A DNA stretch of 64,000 nt from Membranipora membranacea (Eukaryota; Bryozoa; Gymnolaemata; Cheilostomatida; Membraniporidae), in assembly GCA_914767715.1 (NCBI GenBank), contig OU612074.1, forward strand, positions 13,936,062 to 14,000,061, in the 5' to 3' direction. Positions 1 through 12,850 of this stretch are shown piece by piece; position 1 is the stretch's first letter; every line of letters starts with the position of its first letter. The position numbers were made by a program, and so were the translations under genes. The notes under the pieces are model-generated. The model saw only the letters and a list, made by a program, of their open reading frames with translations. It was not told the origin of the DNA and did no database searches.

Positions 1-737
1 TGCGCATAACTGGTGAACGGAATTTTTATCTTTGTGCGTAATGTCAGTATTACATAGAATATTTTCAAATTTGAGGGTGATAGTGGCATTATATGTGTTT
101 GTGTACCATGTGAAACCATTTTTCAGAGATAAGAACCCTCAGTCTATCCTTGTGAACACTCTCTTATCACATCTCTGCGTCTGTGTACCGTTCTACTCAT
201 TGAGTATCAACTTCTAGCTAGATACCAAGGTAAGTTATCTATTAGAAAAGGAAAGTGACTTCTGCGATCTTTGGCAAGGAATCAAAATTGGGACAGTGAT
301 CTATGTGAGTTAAGAGCTTTACCATTACATTCGACAGTTTGAGCTTAATAGCTTGGCTAGCTTGGCACACATTCAAAGACTTTTTACCCCTAACAGACGT
401 AGCATTTCAAATTATGTTCAGTTGGGGAACTGGACCCTAGAACAAAGGATTGCTGGACATACGACAGACTTCCAAGATTTATTTTATGACAACATCCTGA
501 CGTTATTGCTAAGGTATACTAACAATAAATCATTTATATATATATATAAGCAGAGCACTGCTTACAAACAAGGGGTTGGCGCTATTTTTATGATAATTGA
601 TGATAGAATGATATCGTGTGTACATTGTTTTTTTAAAGTTTTTCTACAACCTGGAAAGATATGATGGAGCTATTCAAAGCAGTAAAATACACTAAATTTC
701 GATATGTCGATGTGAGATCAATTTTAGGGCCAACCAA

Positions 738-1172
738 TAGAATGTTTTCTGAGGTCTAATTTGAGGAGTTGTCCTCTCTCCAGTTTGGTACTTTTAACCC
801 ACGCCGCATAGGAAAAACGTGCTGAAAGAGGGTTATCTTGAAAACCGCTTATGATATGATAAAATGATTTTTGATTCAGAATCATCACCATTGAAAACCC
901 TGACAGCCAGGGTTTCCAAATCATTGGGGACTTGAAAGCTGATAAATCTCAATTTTAGTGATGAAATTCAAGAAAAATTCTGCCAAATTGTCCGCAAAAC
1001 AGCCAGGACATGCTATAATTGACTATCCAAATATAAAATTTATTTTCCTAACTATGTCCCTATCAGTTTTCAATGGTGCAGATTCTGAATCGAAAATCAT
1101 TTTTAAAAGTACCAAACTAGAGTGAGGACAACTCCGAATTGAGGCTCAAATCGGAGTGCAGAAAGCTGTCTA
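738..1172. mobile_element. MITE family M1, copy 1
   Basis: This palindromic element shares long stretches with the copy at 22210-22721, including the block around GGTACTTTTAACCCACGCCG. Both copies end in CTGTC followed by TA. The arms here are less complete and more diverged than in copy 2. It has no coding capacity. TA at both ends suggests Tc1/mariner-type mobilisation, which is inference. Confidence 0.75.
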
Positions 1173-1234
1173 TACATGGAATAATCATTTAGGTCAACTT
1201 CCATACACATTGGAATTGGGGAACTGTGAGTTTT

Positions 1235-1420
1235 TTGATCGGCGCTTAGCTTAGATACAAAGACTTCGGACGTGGGTTGGCATTGACCTGCAGTCCACTG
1301 ACAACTAGGGATTGTTGGGCCCCCAGGCGTTCTTTGACCTGCCTACAAACTGAGAGCAAACAAGCGCAGACATTGCGGCCTCGCCCTTGAGGTACCCTCT
1401 ATCTCGCCAGTGATTCTTCG
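1235..1420 (+). mobile_element. Decayed tRNA-derived SINE, family S1
   Basis: The sequence aligns by eye with the better-preserved S1 copies at 12085-12275 and 59080-59268: a GCGC block, GTGGGTT.., CTGCAGTCCA, then a body ending near GCCTCGCCCTTGAGG. The tRNA-like head is badly eroded. Confidence 0.5.
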
Positions 1421-3358
1421 GGATGTGGTCAGTTACTGGAACTTGCGATTTCAACCAACGATTTCAACCTTTTAACTTCTAATTTACTATCGATGTGCCT
1501 CACTCAAATGAGTGAATCAGTTGTTGATGACTATTTACTGATCAAGTGATGTGCGTGTGTCTGTATTTGGTGAGTGAGTAAAGAACCAAGTGGCTCAGTG
1601 TGCCTCAAACATCCTGCCCTCACAACCTATGTTAGGTAGCCATTTGACCAAATAGGTCCCAATTATCATCATGATTTGTGTTTGGCTATTTAGTGCAATA
1701 TTCACCCTGACTGACATAGTGGATGGCTGTGGGGCTTCCAGTTCTGTATAAATGTTCCCAATTGAGGTTTGATTTTAGAACAGAGGCATGCCATGTTTTA
1801 TGATTGCATAGTTTTTTCATACCAGTGATTCCATGCTATGATAGTCTCTTCAGGCATAGGTTGACCTCTCAGTCACTTAAAGGGCAACCAAGGTTTCAAA
1901 CAAGGTCTCATCGATCGATAGCAGATTGCACCTTCTGCATCAGGAAAAAGACAAAATCTAATTCGGATTATTATTCAGTCAGAATTCTTGCGAAACAATT
2001 CATCCATCAGGTACTCAAACTCAGCTAAAATAGAATACCACATAGCAGTTTCCTGTTCCTGTTGTTATTTAGCCTGTGCTCTATCATTATTACAGCAATG
2101 TCTTGGACCCTCCCCTAAACTGAGGTTTTACCCTGCTTAGAGTCAGCAACTACTTTGAGTTTTGCGCCGCGTCATGCACAAAGCTGATGCTGCCTAGCAC
2201 ATTATTTACAACCCACTAATGCATTGCTGCGAAACCTTGGTTGCCGTTTAAGATCAAGACATAAAAATCTAAATAAAGGAGGCCATCTGGTCGTAACCAT
2301 ACTCCATGCATACAGGCTGAAGAGTCATCTTAACAAATTGGAAGTTTCTCTGTCAGTGCAGCTCCTATCATATGACATAATTTTTCAAACTGTGCTGCTC
2401 TTTAATCCTTAGATTCAGTTTGATCCAAGTCGACTCTTATTTGGAGTGACTCAAAATGCAGGCAAACTAGATCTTGATCTACACGAACCTATGCAGAACT
2501 TCGCCGCCACTCCTTGACAGACCAATTTTTATTGTACAACAATTCTGAAAGAACTTACTTTGATTCATCTATTACAACCCCTAATATACAGGTTGACTTT
2601 TTCAACATAGCTAGAAGTCACCACACAACCTCAATTTTTAGGCTTTTTTTAAAACAACATTTTTTTCTTAGGTTTCTGCTTGAAATTTTCTAGTAAAATA
2701 ATTGCTTAAACATTAAGATAAAGAATGTAGTGGTGTGGTCTGATAGTCTACGCCAGAGAGGTCATGACTAGAGTGATGACCACCTGATTAAACAAAGCTG
2801 AGACCACCCTGATCTGACCAGCGACCGGGAAGACCCATCTACCAAATGCCCCCTACACACCACCCCCTTCCCCACAAAGCCTCCGTCAGCCGACCTCACA
2901 GCCTTGATGGCCCGCTCTCCTCCTCCCCCATTAGGTAACTCTTCAACAGGTTGACTCCCTTTGTCAAAAGTGACCGTTCCCCTCTGCAGTTATTGGCTCT
3001 CTGTGGTTTATCTTCCAAATTTGAGCGTGTTTTTTCGTTACTGTTTAATCAAGGGCATAAATTGTTTTCATTTATCTAGAAAGAGTTGAAGATTTAAAAT
3101 AAAATCTTTTGTATGGCAGATTCTCCATCATCGCATCACTATATCTCAGATTTCAGGTCACAACAGTACAGTGATTTGAGTGAGACTTCAATAGTCTAAC
3201 TCCAAATGATCCTAATGTTTTGAATATTTTGATTGCACCACTATATCTCAGATTTCAGGTAACAGCAGTACTGTCATTTGATCGATACAGTTGTGATTAC
3301 TTTCATTGGTAGATTAACTGAACCTTTGAGTCAATTACCAAGTTGACACAGCACAAAT

Positions 3359-6300
3359 ATGGCGACTATAACCTCAGATGTCAATGATGACAGACATGTA
3401 CCACTGATAGATTACACTCAGTCTGATGAGTTAGCAGCACAAGACTTACATAAAGCTCTGAGTACTGTGGGGTTCGCTTGCTTTACTGGCACAGGTCTAT
3501 GGGATATGGTAAGCAATATAGCATATACTAGAACTTATACAACAAGGGAACCCACCAAAAGTACGCATGACAGTAGGGTTTCAGGTGGACCATATAATGT
3601 GTATTTGGACTGTAGTCATTTTATGTCGCTATCATGAATAGAAAGACATACCTTATCTGAAATAGCTGCCGCCATCAAAATGATCCTATGGTCTTATATG
3701 ATTATTTTCTAAAAAATGGTAATTGAATGCAGATATTTTATGTCGCCATCATGAATAGAAAGTCAAACCTTATCCTGAAAAGACTGTCATCAGGTTACTG
3801 GATGAAGGGGGTCTATTTGTCTGAACCGCTTCTGCTCTAACTTTGCTTCAGACATCTTCTTCTGCAAGAAATCTAGTTCACTTGGTAGTGAATAAGGCCC
3901 TAGCTAGAAACCTTTGCGCTTTGTATTTAGGGGTAAAAATAGATAACATTTTTTTCATCCCCCAACACACAAAACTAAATTATTTGTTCTTTTTTTCCCC
4001 TCGACTTTTGCCGTAATTTCTTCTTCTTCTTATTGAAAACATCCGTCCAGGATAATATTGTCTGCCAAATGAAATGGTGTATAATATATATATTTCCAGT
4101 TACATGTTTCAGGTGCAGGATTACAATGATGGTAGTAAACCATTCTTCCATCTTCCCTTAGAAGAGAAGATGAAGTACAAGCGTCCTGCGTCTGGGGAGG
4201 GAGATAATGGGGGATGGGTAGCAATCGGTAGAGAAGCGTAAGTATGGTTTTCTTTCTTTCTTACTTGACCGCCCTATTTAACAGGCCCCCTTAAGCTCAG
4301 GTGGTTTGTGTGGGGTAGTACCCTACACCCTTGCCTGCCGTTGGCGGCTGCTCATTTTTGAAGAGGAAAAGGGGGATCTTCATACTGCATGCAAGCACAC
4401 TGTAGACCTCCTGTATTTATGGTCTTGATCAAAATAGACCCTGCTAGGATGAATGACTTGCCAGTGCCAAATCATAAATGACAGCCGGCACTCGGAATTG
4501 AACCTGGATCACAAGATCACAAGTCCTTACCCTTTACCGTCAGACCAGTCTAGTGATTTAACTTTGTTCTCCCACAATCGCACTGGCCAAAAGCATAATA
4601 GACTAACTTGTAAAAAACTTGGATGTTTGTTAACAATGGATTTGTAAGAATGAACCGAGTTTTAAATCTAAAAATTATTGAATTACCATATGACCTATCT
4701 AGAATATCTGATCTCTTTCTTTTTAATTTTTTAATTTTTACAATTTATCAGTTTATGTCATCATAGTTCAACTAGGGAGGTCCCAAGCATGCTCACCAAA
4801 GTACTTAGCAGTGGTACAAAACTTTTTCCCTTTTCAGATTTAAATTGGTGAGAAACATGGGAATTAGGAGCCTGGCAAGTAATTATTCGAAGTGCTTTCT
4901 TTTGACCAATCAAAACACTTGAGTTGAGGGTAGATGACGGTATAATACTCATTCGCATTGTTCTCTCATCCATGAATTTAGTTAGATATATCGAAATATC
5001 ATTCAAAGAAAACTGATTTTAAATACAAAATTGTTAATATGATGATCAAAGGTACAGTGTTTATCTAAAGTAATGTAATTTGGTATAATCCAGTATTTCA
5101 TGTTTATCAATATCAAATTCGTTAATATTTAAAAAAAATTTGTGGATTCTAAAAGATTACTTGCATAGCTCAATTTTCACAATTTCGAACGGAGTAATTT
5201 CAGGAGAATATTTGTGTCTCCTCGACAATAAAATATAAATGAAAGCAGGCGAAACTTTCACAAGGTCATGCTCATTGATATATATTATAAATAACGGTAC
5301 CCTGGGGTTTTCCAAGGGTTAAATTCTTTAAAGTTGATTTATAGGACGTTATTTTGACAAATTGCCTACGTTTTCTTAGATAGGAATGTATGAGTTTTAT
5401 TGCTGAATCGCTAAATTTTAAAAAGCGCAATTTGAAAGCAAAGTTTCATGATTTATGGTATCAAACGCTTTTGAAAAATCGAAAAATATTGCCTGGGCGA
5501 AATCACTAGTATCTAATCTTTTTATATCATTTTTAAAACCATTATTGATTGCCTAAGTTGTGTCTTTGTTTGATCTAAAACCTTACTGGTGTGTTTTGTT
5601 AACAGGTCATAGAACATTTTAGGAGAACTGTTTTATCTGATTTGTAGATTAAGCAGTGAAAGGCCAGGAGATTACAAGGAGTGTATCAATATCATGTACA
5701 GAAACAAAGGCAATGTTAGTTTAAAGACTACCCAAAGACTACCCAATGTTATAGTCAGGCAGTTACTTATGATAAAGTTTGGTCAGATTTGCATGCTAAA
5801 AAATTAAATGCTCTACTTGGTATGAATTATTGATGGTGGAAAAGTTCCTTCCATGAGGGAAGGTAACTCCCACTTTTCCACCATCAATAATTCATGCCAA
5901 GTAGAACATTTAATTTTTTATCATGCAAATCTGATACAACTTTATCATAAGTAACTGCCTGACTACATCATGCATTGGTCTTTGGATAGTCTTCAACAGC
6001 TCAAATGGTTGCAAGAGAGATTTAGTCACAATTCATTATCAATCACCGCTTTCTATTAGGAAAGGAAATTGGGCAGGGCAATACTTTCCTGAACCTGATC
6101 AAGATTGATGAGCTTTTAGGAGTCTAAAAATCAGTAGTGATAATGAAATGTCATTAAATCCCTCTTTTCAATCCAATAGATACTCAGACTAATGAGTTAG
6201 ATACTCAGACTAATGAGTTAGATACTCAGACTAATGAGTTAGATACTCAGACTAAGGCAGTATATTTTATTTTATTTCTGTCTGGGATCGGTTTGCAGGT

Positions 6301-9300
6301 TCAGTATTTCATTGCTGTCCATCTACGTATATTTTATCCACTGTTGCTTATGCAAAGGGAAGGAGCAATCCAAAATAGGGCTGAGCAAATTTTTTCATCC
6401 TGCTGAAATACGACATCCGTAGTTGAGGGGGGGGGGGAGGTAGTAGCATCAGATACCCAATTGAACACTTCATGCACCTGCACTGCATGCACAGCTTACA
6501 CAATTCTAAGCTTCCACTCTCGCTTTATCTATATATAAGAAGGCAGGATTTGTTGTTAGGTTAGCTGTGAATTTAATTTGATTGACTAATCATAAAAGAT
6601 TAACTGTGCGAGTCCATTTTTGGCATAAGTTAGTGTCAAGGAGTAACCCCTGTTACTCCTTAGTTAGTGTGCAGTGGTAGCTTTGGAGGTATGGAAGCTC
6701 TAATCAAGAATATAATATCTCTGTCTGCGTGTAAAACCGATGTACAGCCAGATCAGATGGAAAAGCTGGTGACAAGGGTGAGAATCAAATGCCAAAATTC
6801 AAATCCTATATTAATTCATACATTGTAGATGGAGCGGCACCACAAATTTATAGATAATCCTAAATGCTGGGAACTATGGGACAAGATGGCTGAGGTGTCC
6901 AACAGAGTCAACCATCTGATCGGTATCGGACTTGGACTTAAGGTAATGTCTCAAAGCAAGTATATGAATAGTGGTCCATTTTGCTTTGCTGGAAACCATG
7001 AGAAAATAATCTGTTGTGGGTTTCTCTTGTACATAACACTCAGCCAAGTGTGATAATGCGCAGTAAGATCAAGATAGTATTTGAATTTTAACAGCAACTT
7101 ATAGGCAAACATAACTTGTTTGGTCGATACCTGAGCTTAGTTAGGAATAAAAAGGAAAGAGATCAATGTTCTATGTTGTCTGTAACCTCTTTGGTGAGCA
7201 TGCCTTGAACCTTGAAGATCTTCCTCTCGTAGTCATGCGGCTCGTTTTGAGGAGCTGGATAGAAGTTGTTTGGTTGCATTCTGCTCCAAATCAAAAATAT
7301 GTTCATGTTTTTACTAAAATGGTTTGGAGTGGAATGCCACCACCTGCAACTTTGCCAATATTGAACCGATTTGACAATAATGAACTGCTACCCAAGGTAG
7401 CTAAACACATTTCATTAAACTTAGCAAAGCCAAAAGCTAGTAAAAATTATGAAAAAGAAATCGTGTTATGAGTAAAAATTTCTTTGTCTTTTCTTCTCTC
7501 ATCACTAAAAATCGATGTTTTGCAGGATCCACATTTTATTGAGAAGACACACAACTATTCAAACATAGAACAGAACAATTCTGCTATGAGGATCAACTGG
7601 TATCCTAAAGTGGATAAATGTAAGAACACTTTACACTTTATAATAGTGGCGCTTTTGGGGTTGTGATTTTTGTTTGGGTGAAAAAATATGGCGAATCACA
7701 TGTCAATTATCATATCTTTCGAGGATTTTCCTCAACTTCAGGGCACCAGGATCTGAAATTTGAACATTTCATACATAATTATATGTCATAGAGCAATAAA
7801 GAGGGGACAACCTTAGTGGTTGAGAAGAATTTTCAGTTTAGTAAAGCTAATGGTTACTACTGTGTGTGTCATTAGCCTATTGAAAACGTTGACATGGTGC
7901 TCTTAGTTAGACTGAGACCTTCAACATGATACCAAATATGGGGAGAGCTTTAAGGTAGATATATATATACCTACACTGTACACTATACAGAAGATAACAA
8001 GTTATCTTAACCAACAAGTTTAAACAACTGGTGGTGACATTCCGTTATTAATCAACCAACATCTTGTGGACTGTGATATATCACAACCAGCAACATGGGC
8101 AAAGCAGGTTAAACTAGCCTTGACATGCGGCCACCACGGTTTTTGGTTTTTTTGGTTTCTGTTCAAAACCACAAAACCAAAAACCGTGGCCAGTGACAAG
8201 GCTTAGATTAATCATTTTTCTGACTACCAATCAGTAATGTGATTAACCTTCTTTGCCTGTTTGTTGCCCTATTTATGACCCCAAGTTGCATTCCTCACAT
8301 CTGAAGTTTTGTAGATTTATTAGCTACATTAGATTTTTATAGTTTCCTTACCTGAGTTTCTGTGTACCAATATAATAAATGAAGCCAAAAAGCCTAGATA
8401 AGCACCGTGCTGAGATATATTGAGCCAATTTGTCATAATTTTCCTTTCTCGCTATTTTATTGATCTGGGAAGAGAGGAAAAAGCGTTGATTTGTTTTCTA
8501 AGCTTTATGAGACAGTCATCAATTGAAAAATGTTGGTTAGAATGAGGGGTATGGTGCGATACTGGTAGGATACTGGGTGAGGCTGCAATTGCTGGTCTAA
8601 ACTGCTCTCTGTTTGTGAGGAAGTCCGAGCACACATCACATGCCATAGTTTCCGCAAGGCCGTGCGCTCTAGCATAAATTTTTAACTTTATTTTTAGCCG
8701 ATCAAAGTCACACAAGCGACAAGTAAGACCATGTCATTAAAAGAAAAGAATAGAAAAATAAGCAAGAGAATCTTACAAATAGACTTTTAAAGTATAGTGA
8801 TGATCGAGTAACATTATTGAGGAGGCGTCCTTGTGAGTCTTTGTGGGGTTGAGGGATGAGATGATGTAAAGTATGGTGACATTGTAAACATTGTCATTTT
8901 ATAGCCTTGCTGGAGCCGGGACAGATAAGATGTGGAGAGCATTCAGATTACGGGTCTATAACTCTTCTCTACTCTAATGCACCTGGACTACAGGTATGCA
9001 TTACATCAGCTATAATATTTAGCTGCCTTCATCACTGACAAAAGTATTATATTTTAGTTACAACATTAAGCTTTGTGGTTAAGAGTTGTCTACCATTGCA
9101 GCAGTGTGAGAAGATAACTCTGTTTTGTGTCGAGCGATAACAAATTGTTAGACAACGACATCACTTTTAAAATTTATAATAGGGAAAAAACTTTATTCAG
9201 ATAAATTATCAGTTATTAACATGAATATCATTATTGTCATTATTGCTACAAAACTGTTACCTGAAAGCCCATAACGCTTGTGAGTGACTTAACTGGGATT

Positions 9301-10686
9301 CACATTGAAATCATTGTTTTTTCACTTGTTTTTACTTTCAACTTTTAATCGGGAACAAATTTTTTTTGTTTAAATGATATGTTATCATTTTGACACATAG
9401 AAGCTCATAAAGTTTGAGGAGCTTCCCCCTCCCAAACTAAGTTTCACTCTGAAATCACTGATAGTTCATAGAGGTCTTTGAGAGCCAAGGCTATTCATTA
9501 TCTTAACAGTGTTTTTCAGAAGTAATCAGTCTTATTATATTTATGTATTATAATATATTTTATGCACTGACTTTATTGAAACATATTTTAAAACTTTTAC
9601 CAGAGCACCCTACACTAACACTTTTATATCTCAGAGAATGAGATAAATACAAACACACGCATACTGTTCCTGTACTTTATAACTCTAGGTGTTGAATAGA
9701 ACAACAGGAGAGTTTATGGATGCTGGACATGTTGAAGGCGGTATATTTGTTAATCTAGGTGATCTTCTTCAAATGTGGAGCGGCGACCAAATCATCGCAA
9801 ACGTAAGTTTATAGCAAGTATGGAAAGGAAATTTATTGGTAATTCATCTACAATGGAAAAAGCTATTTCAATGAGCCAATGGGCAAATTTTTTATCTAGT
9901 GAATACTTGACTCCTTGTTAAGGCTAATGTTATTAAATTTGGGAGTTGCCTTTTTTGATGGATAGCGGCACTTCAATATCCATCCTACAGTCAATGACTG
10001 AACCTAGACCATCCTCTGTGCAGAATGATGTTATCGGAGTATCATTGGAACCTCAGAGAGGGGATAGAAATCATGGATGGATATAGAATGACGTCGAACT
10101 AGCTAATAAAAAGTCCTTGTCCAATATAATATATACATTTTTATCGCATCATCCAAAGATGTTCTCACTGGTGTGCAACAAAATCACAAAAAAAAACAAA
10201 TAAAATCAAGGGAATAAAACTCAATTCAATGAAATCAAATGGTTTGACAAAGCAGTTTGTTGCGCAAGGAGTGATGTAGGTTGATACAGTTTCTCTAAAT
10301 TCTTAATTGCTCTTCCTCTATTAAAAAGCTACCGCTTAAACAGTGGAGGGGAAGCAACTCCAAATTCGGCAGACGAAATTAGAAGATGACTTGAACTAGG
10401 AGTGTGCAAAGGATTCTGATTTTTTGCGCTACTAGATTGACATAAAACCACAACATCGAATCTTTCATTATTGTTAACTTTTGTTGCTCTTGGTTTACAG
10501 AAGCACAGAGTTTTGATCCCAGATGAGAAGTATTTGGATACAGAACGGATGTCTCTGGTCTTCTTTGCTCAGCCTGATAACGATGTACCGATAGAAACTC
10601 TGGACGGGTCGGCTAAATACCCAACCGTAACCTCAGGCCAGTGGCTAACTGAAAGATTCGCGGCTACATATGATGTAAAACACTAA
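3359..10686 (+). CDS. Iron/2-oxoglutarate-dependent oxygenase (isopenicillin N synthase-like)
   Basis: Likely exons: 3359-3508, 4113-4237, 5648-5714, 6681-6777 (uncertain), 6829-6942, 7525-7619, 8905-8994, 9689-9802, 10501-10686. The N-terminus (VPLIDYTQSDELAAQDLHKA) is the usual DIOX_N start, followed by FFHLPLEEKMKYKRP and REALSSERPGDYKE. The catalytic core shows the iron ligands H-x-D in CGEHSDYGSITLLY (exon 7525-series exon 8) and the distal His in the first codons of the last exon (KHRV). The 2-oxoglutarate Arg lies in ERMSLVFF (R-x-S). Together these are the full ligand set, so the enzyme should be an active soluble dioxygenase; the substrate is unknown. The family includes plant gibberellin/flavonoid oxidases, fungal oxidases and uncharacterised animal members. 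Exon 3 ends in phase 0 but exon 4 needs phase 2, so that junction is wrong in my model or an exon is missing. A MITE starts 9 bp after the exon 3 donor. Confidence 0.88.
5723..5993. mobile_element. MITE family M2, near-complete foldback copy
   Basis: The two arms of about 115-120 bp are near-perfect inverted repeats. They contain TAGTCAGGCAGTTACTTATG and ATTAATGATGG-like blocks around a short centre, and the ends read AAGACTA/TAGTCTT. Related copies lie at 42490-42650 and 45982-46132. It occupies the intron right after the oxygenase exon 3 donor. No coding capacity. Confidence 0.85.
6179..6255. repeat. 21-bp tandem repeat, about 3.7 copies
   Basis: The unit GATACTCAGACTAATGAGTT(A) is repeated head to tail with no visible differences until the last partial copy. 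It lies in an oxygenase intron. Confidence 0.95.
6427..6437. repeat. Poly-G run (11)
   Basis: This is one of seven G or C runs of nine or more bases in the window; the others are at 15686, 20416, 37913, 43186, 52218 and 54528. They are striking in AT-rich DNA. Confidence 0.95.
8134..8190. repeat. Strong hairpin in oxygenase intron
   Basis: The arm CCACGGTTTTTGGTTTT is matched by its reverse complement AAAACCAAAAACCGTGG across a short loop. It may be a tiny foldback element or an RNA stem in the pre-mRNA. Confidence 0.85.
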
Positions 10687-10724
10687 AATATACAAATGTC
10701 AATATGGTGCCATTAACTTAAGTT

Positions 10725-11075
10725 TATGTGCAGTGTACTAAACTTGACTCTATATACAGTGTACTCAACTAAAGTCTATATACAGTGTACTAAACTAAAG
10801 TCTATTTACACTATTACAGTGCTATTCAATTTGGTCTATATACAGAGTAAGCAGCTTCAGTTCATCGTATAGTTTGGTTGACTTAAGTCTATATACCGAT
10901 TAGCCAAACTAAGTCATTATACAGTGTACTGAACTGTAATATATATATACAGAGTGTTTGAATATAGTCTATATACAATGAATGTAACCAGCTACAGTTC
11001 ATCATACAGTTTGGTTGACTTAAGTCTATATACCGATTAGCCAAACTAAGTCATCATACAGTGTGCTTGACTAAA
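10725..11075. repeat. Degenerate tandem repeats 3' of the oxygenase gene
   Basis: Units of about 33-36 bp are built on GTCTATATACAGTGTACT. There is also a larger duplicated block (about 10850-10935 and 10985-11070) sharing GTTTGGTTGACTTAAGTCTA and CCGATTAGCCAAACTAAGTC. No coding potential. Confidence 0.85.
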
Positions 11076-11084
11076 CCCAGACTT

Positions 11085-11195
11085 TATAAATCATAACTCC
11101 TGTTAATTTTGGCACAGGATTGTTAATCCATCTAGTCAGCCAAATCCCAATGCATTCAAATATCAGATGTTTAGACCTTGTTTAACTACTGCTAC
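11085..11195. repeat. Dispersed repeat, copy 1
   Basis: Shares AACTCCTGTTAATT, an AATCCAT-like block, CAGCCA and CAATGCATTC, in the same order, with 61765-61870 in a sacsin intron. No terminal structure is obvious. Confidence 0.6.
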
Positions 11196-11204
11196 CACTC
11201 ATGC

Positions 11205-11535
11205 AAATTTGTGCTCATTGAATTCTGCCTAGCTCCAAGATGATTAATTGAGACTTAAATCTCATAATTGTCATCTAATGGGCAAATAATTTGCACAAGC
11301 TGATCTTCAAAATCAGGGCATGAAATCTACGCACCAGCTTATGACGTTTACAATTTGACGTTTACAATTTGCACGAGTAAGGCGGTAAATATATCACCTG
11401 TTGTGGTAGATAATTAATTTCATACCCTAAATTGGACGATCAGTTTGTGCAAATTATTTGCTCATTAGGTGACAATGCTGAGATTGCACCCTCATATTAT
11501 TAGTTTTGAGCTATGCAGAATTATATAAGCACACA
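11205..11535. mobile_element. Foldback element with imperfect inverted arms
   Basis: The left arm carries AATTCTGCCTAGCTC and CTAATGGGCAAATAATTTGC. The right arm carries their near reverse complements (GCAAATTATTTGCTCATTAG and GAGCTATGCAGAATT). About 330 bp and non-coding, so MITE-like. Confidence 0.7.
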
Positions 11536-11789
11536 TTTGGCTGTGTGGCAGTGTGGCACTGTAAACATTTCAATCAAAAATCATATAGAAATTCCACTTT
11601 TGATATATCAGTACCAATGTTTCACTGCATTCTTCACTTACAGTTAATTAATTTTTATGACTTATATCTGGGGTTTTATTTTTATAAATTTATGTTTATC
11701 AAAACATGTGGCTGATATAATATACAGACAGTTGATATTTTTTACTACTATTGGCTTGAAAGTCATCTTTCCTGATTATAAATTGATAG

Positions 11790-12850
11790 TAAAAATGAGG
11801 TCTATCAGTTTGTTATCGCTCGAAAAACAGAGTTATCTCCTCATACTGATGCAATGGTAGACAACTCCTAACCATAAAGCTAAATGTTCTAACTCTGATC
11901 ATGGTGGTGTCAATAGATATGCTGTTGTCACTGACAGATGTTGACGAAAGATTATAGATGCCGCAATCTACTTATACCTGAAGTCCACGTGCATTAGAGT
12001 AGCGAAGATTGATAGACCCCTAAACTGATGATGTCCATAACTGATTTGACCAGGCTGTAGCATTGCTACACAAAGACAATGTACACAGTGGTTGATCAGT
12101 TGGTAAGAGCGCACAACCATTCGGAAAAGATGAACGTTGTGGGTTCAAATCCCATAGCAGCTCATTCACTACTTGGGTTCGTCGGGCCTCCATATGTGCT
12201 CCGGCTTGCCCTCAAACAGGTAGCAGTTTGGACCAGCAATTACAGCCGCGCCCTCATAACAAACTTATACCTCAACATACCACTGATTCTGACCAACAAT
12301 TTTCATCCTAAAATTATATCATAAAACTAAGGGAAGCAATGAATGCTAGATCCGCCCTTCTCAGAGTGACATGATAGCAAGATAGGAAAATGGTAACAAG
12401 GCATCTCAGAAGATCTCAGCACGGTATTTTAGCTTCATGCACTATACTGGTACTCAGCAATTCAGGGGAGAAAAATATACGACTCAATCTTCAGATGTGA
12501 GGAATGCGTTTTAGGGTCAGATATAAGGCAACAAACAGTCAGGAATGTGATAAACAACTTCTCTGTGTTTTATAACTTTTTATGTTCTGTAGCTTAAAAA
12601 CTACATGTGGCATCAACTAACTAGACCAATGGCAGCGTACAGTGTAGGTACATATAATTAGCCATGTGTTGTACAGTGTACCTACATTTATCCACTTTAG
12701 GATACCAGTTGATTCTCAAAGCAAAATTATTCTGTTCTATGTTAGAATTGTGGTGAGTCTTCCAATAAAATGTGTATCCTACAAAACATCCAATCTTAGC
12801 GATAAAAACGGAGAAACATAGATCAACTTTCTCCGATAACACAGTATGCA
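11790..12850 (-). pseudogene. Inverted partial copy of oxygenase exons 7-8
   Basis: On the minus strand, 12842-12690 resembles oxygenase exon 7, including its intron-acceptor context (SNIEQNNFALRINWYPKVDK in one frame). The region 12045-11985 resembles exon 8 (TACTCTAATGCACGTGGACT). Intron sequences match in the same order, for example CGCATTCCTCACATCTGAAG and the block corresponding to 9060-9150. A single-base deletion in the exon 7 copy shifts the frame early. In the exon 8 copy the region of the iron-binding H-x-D is rearranged and out of frame. Introns were kept, so this is a segmental inverted duplication, not a retrocopy. It is interrupted by an S1 SINE. Confidence 0.85.
12085..12275 (+). 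mobile_element. tRNA-derived SINE, family S1
   Basis: The head resembles a tRNA: GATCAGTTGGTAAGAGCGC (A-box-like) and GGGTTCAAATCCC (B box). A body with CTCCGGCTTGCCCTCAAACAG follows, shared with 59080-59268. It sits within the inverted oxygenase pseudogene. No folding CCA-ready acceptor stem continues past the B box, so it is a SINE and not a working tRNA gene. Confidence 0.8.

Larger units (their letters stand above)
1..3358. other. Intergenic, no gene recognised
   Basis: No conserved protein is recognisable on either strand; the ORFs are short and of low quality. The stretch holds a MITE copy (738-1172) and a decayed SINE (about 1235-1420). Just upstream of the oxygenase start a roughly 50-bp module beginning CACTATATCTCAGATTTCAG occurs twice (near 3137 and 3238). 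Confidence 0.6.

Noticed and set aside
353-664. 103-codon ORF at the left edge
   Set aside because: Starts from a non-ATG codon, has no family resemblance and includes AT-repeat translation.
7166-7471. 101-codon ORF between oxygenase exons
   Set aside because: Protein logic runs directly from GIGLGLK to DPHFIEK across this intron; the ORF matches nothing I know.
12085-12160. tRNA gene
   Set aside because: A- and B-box-like words are present, but the arms do not fold into a full cloverleaf and a SINE body shared with two other loci follows.
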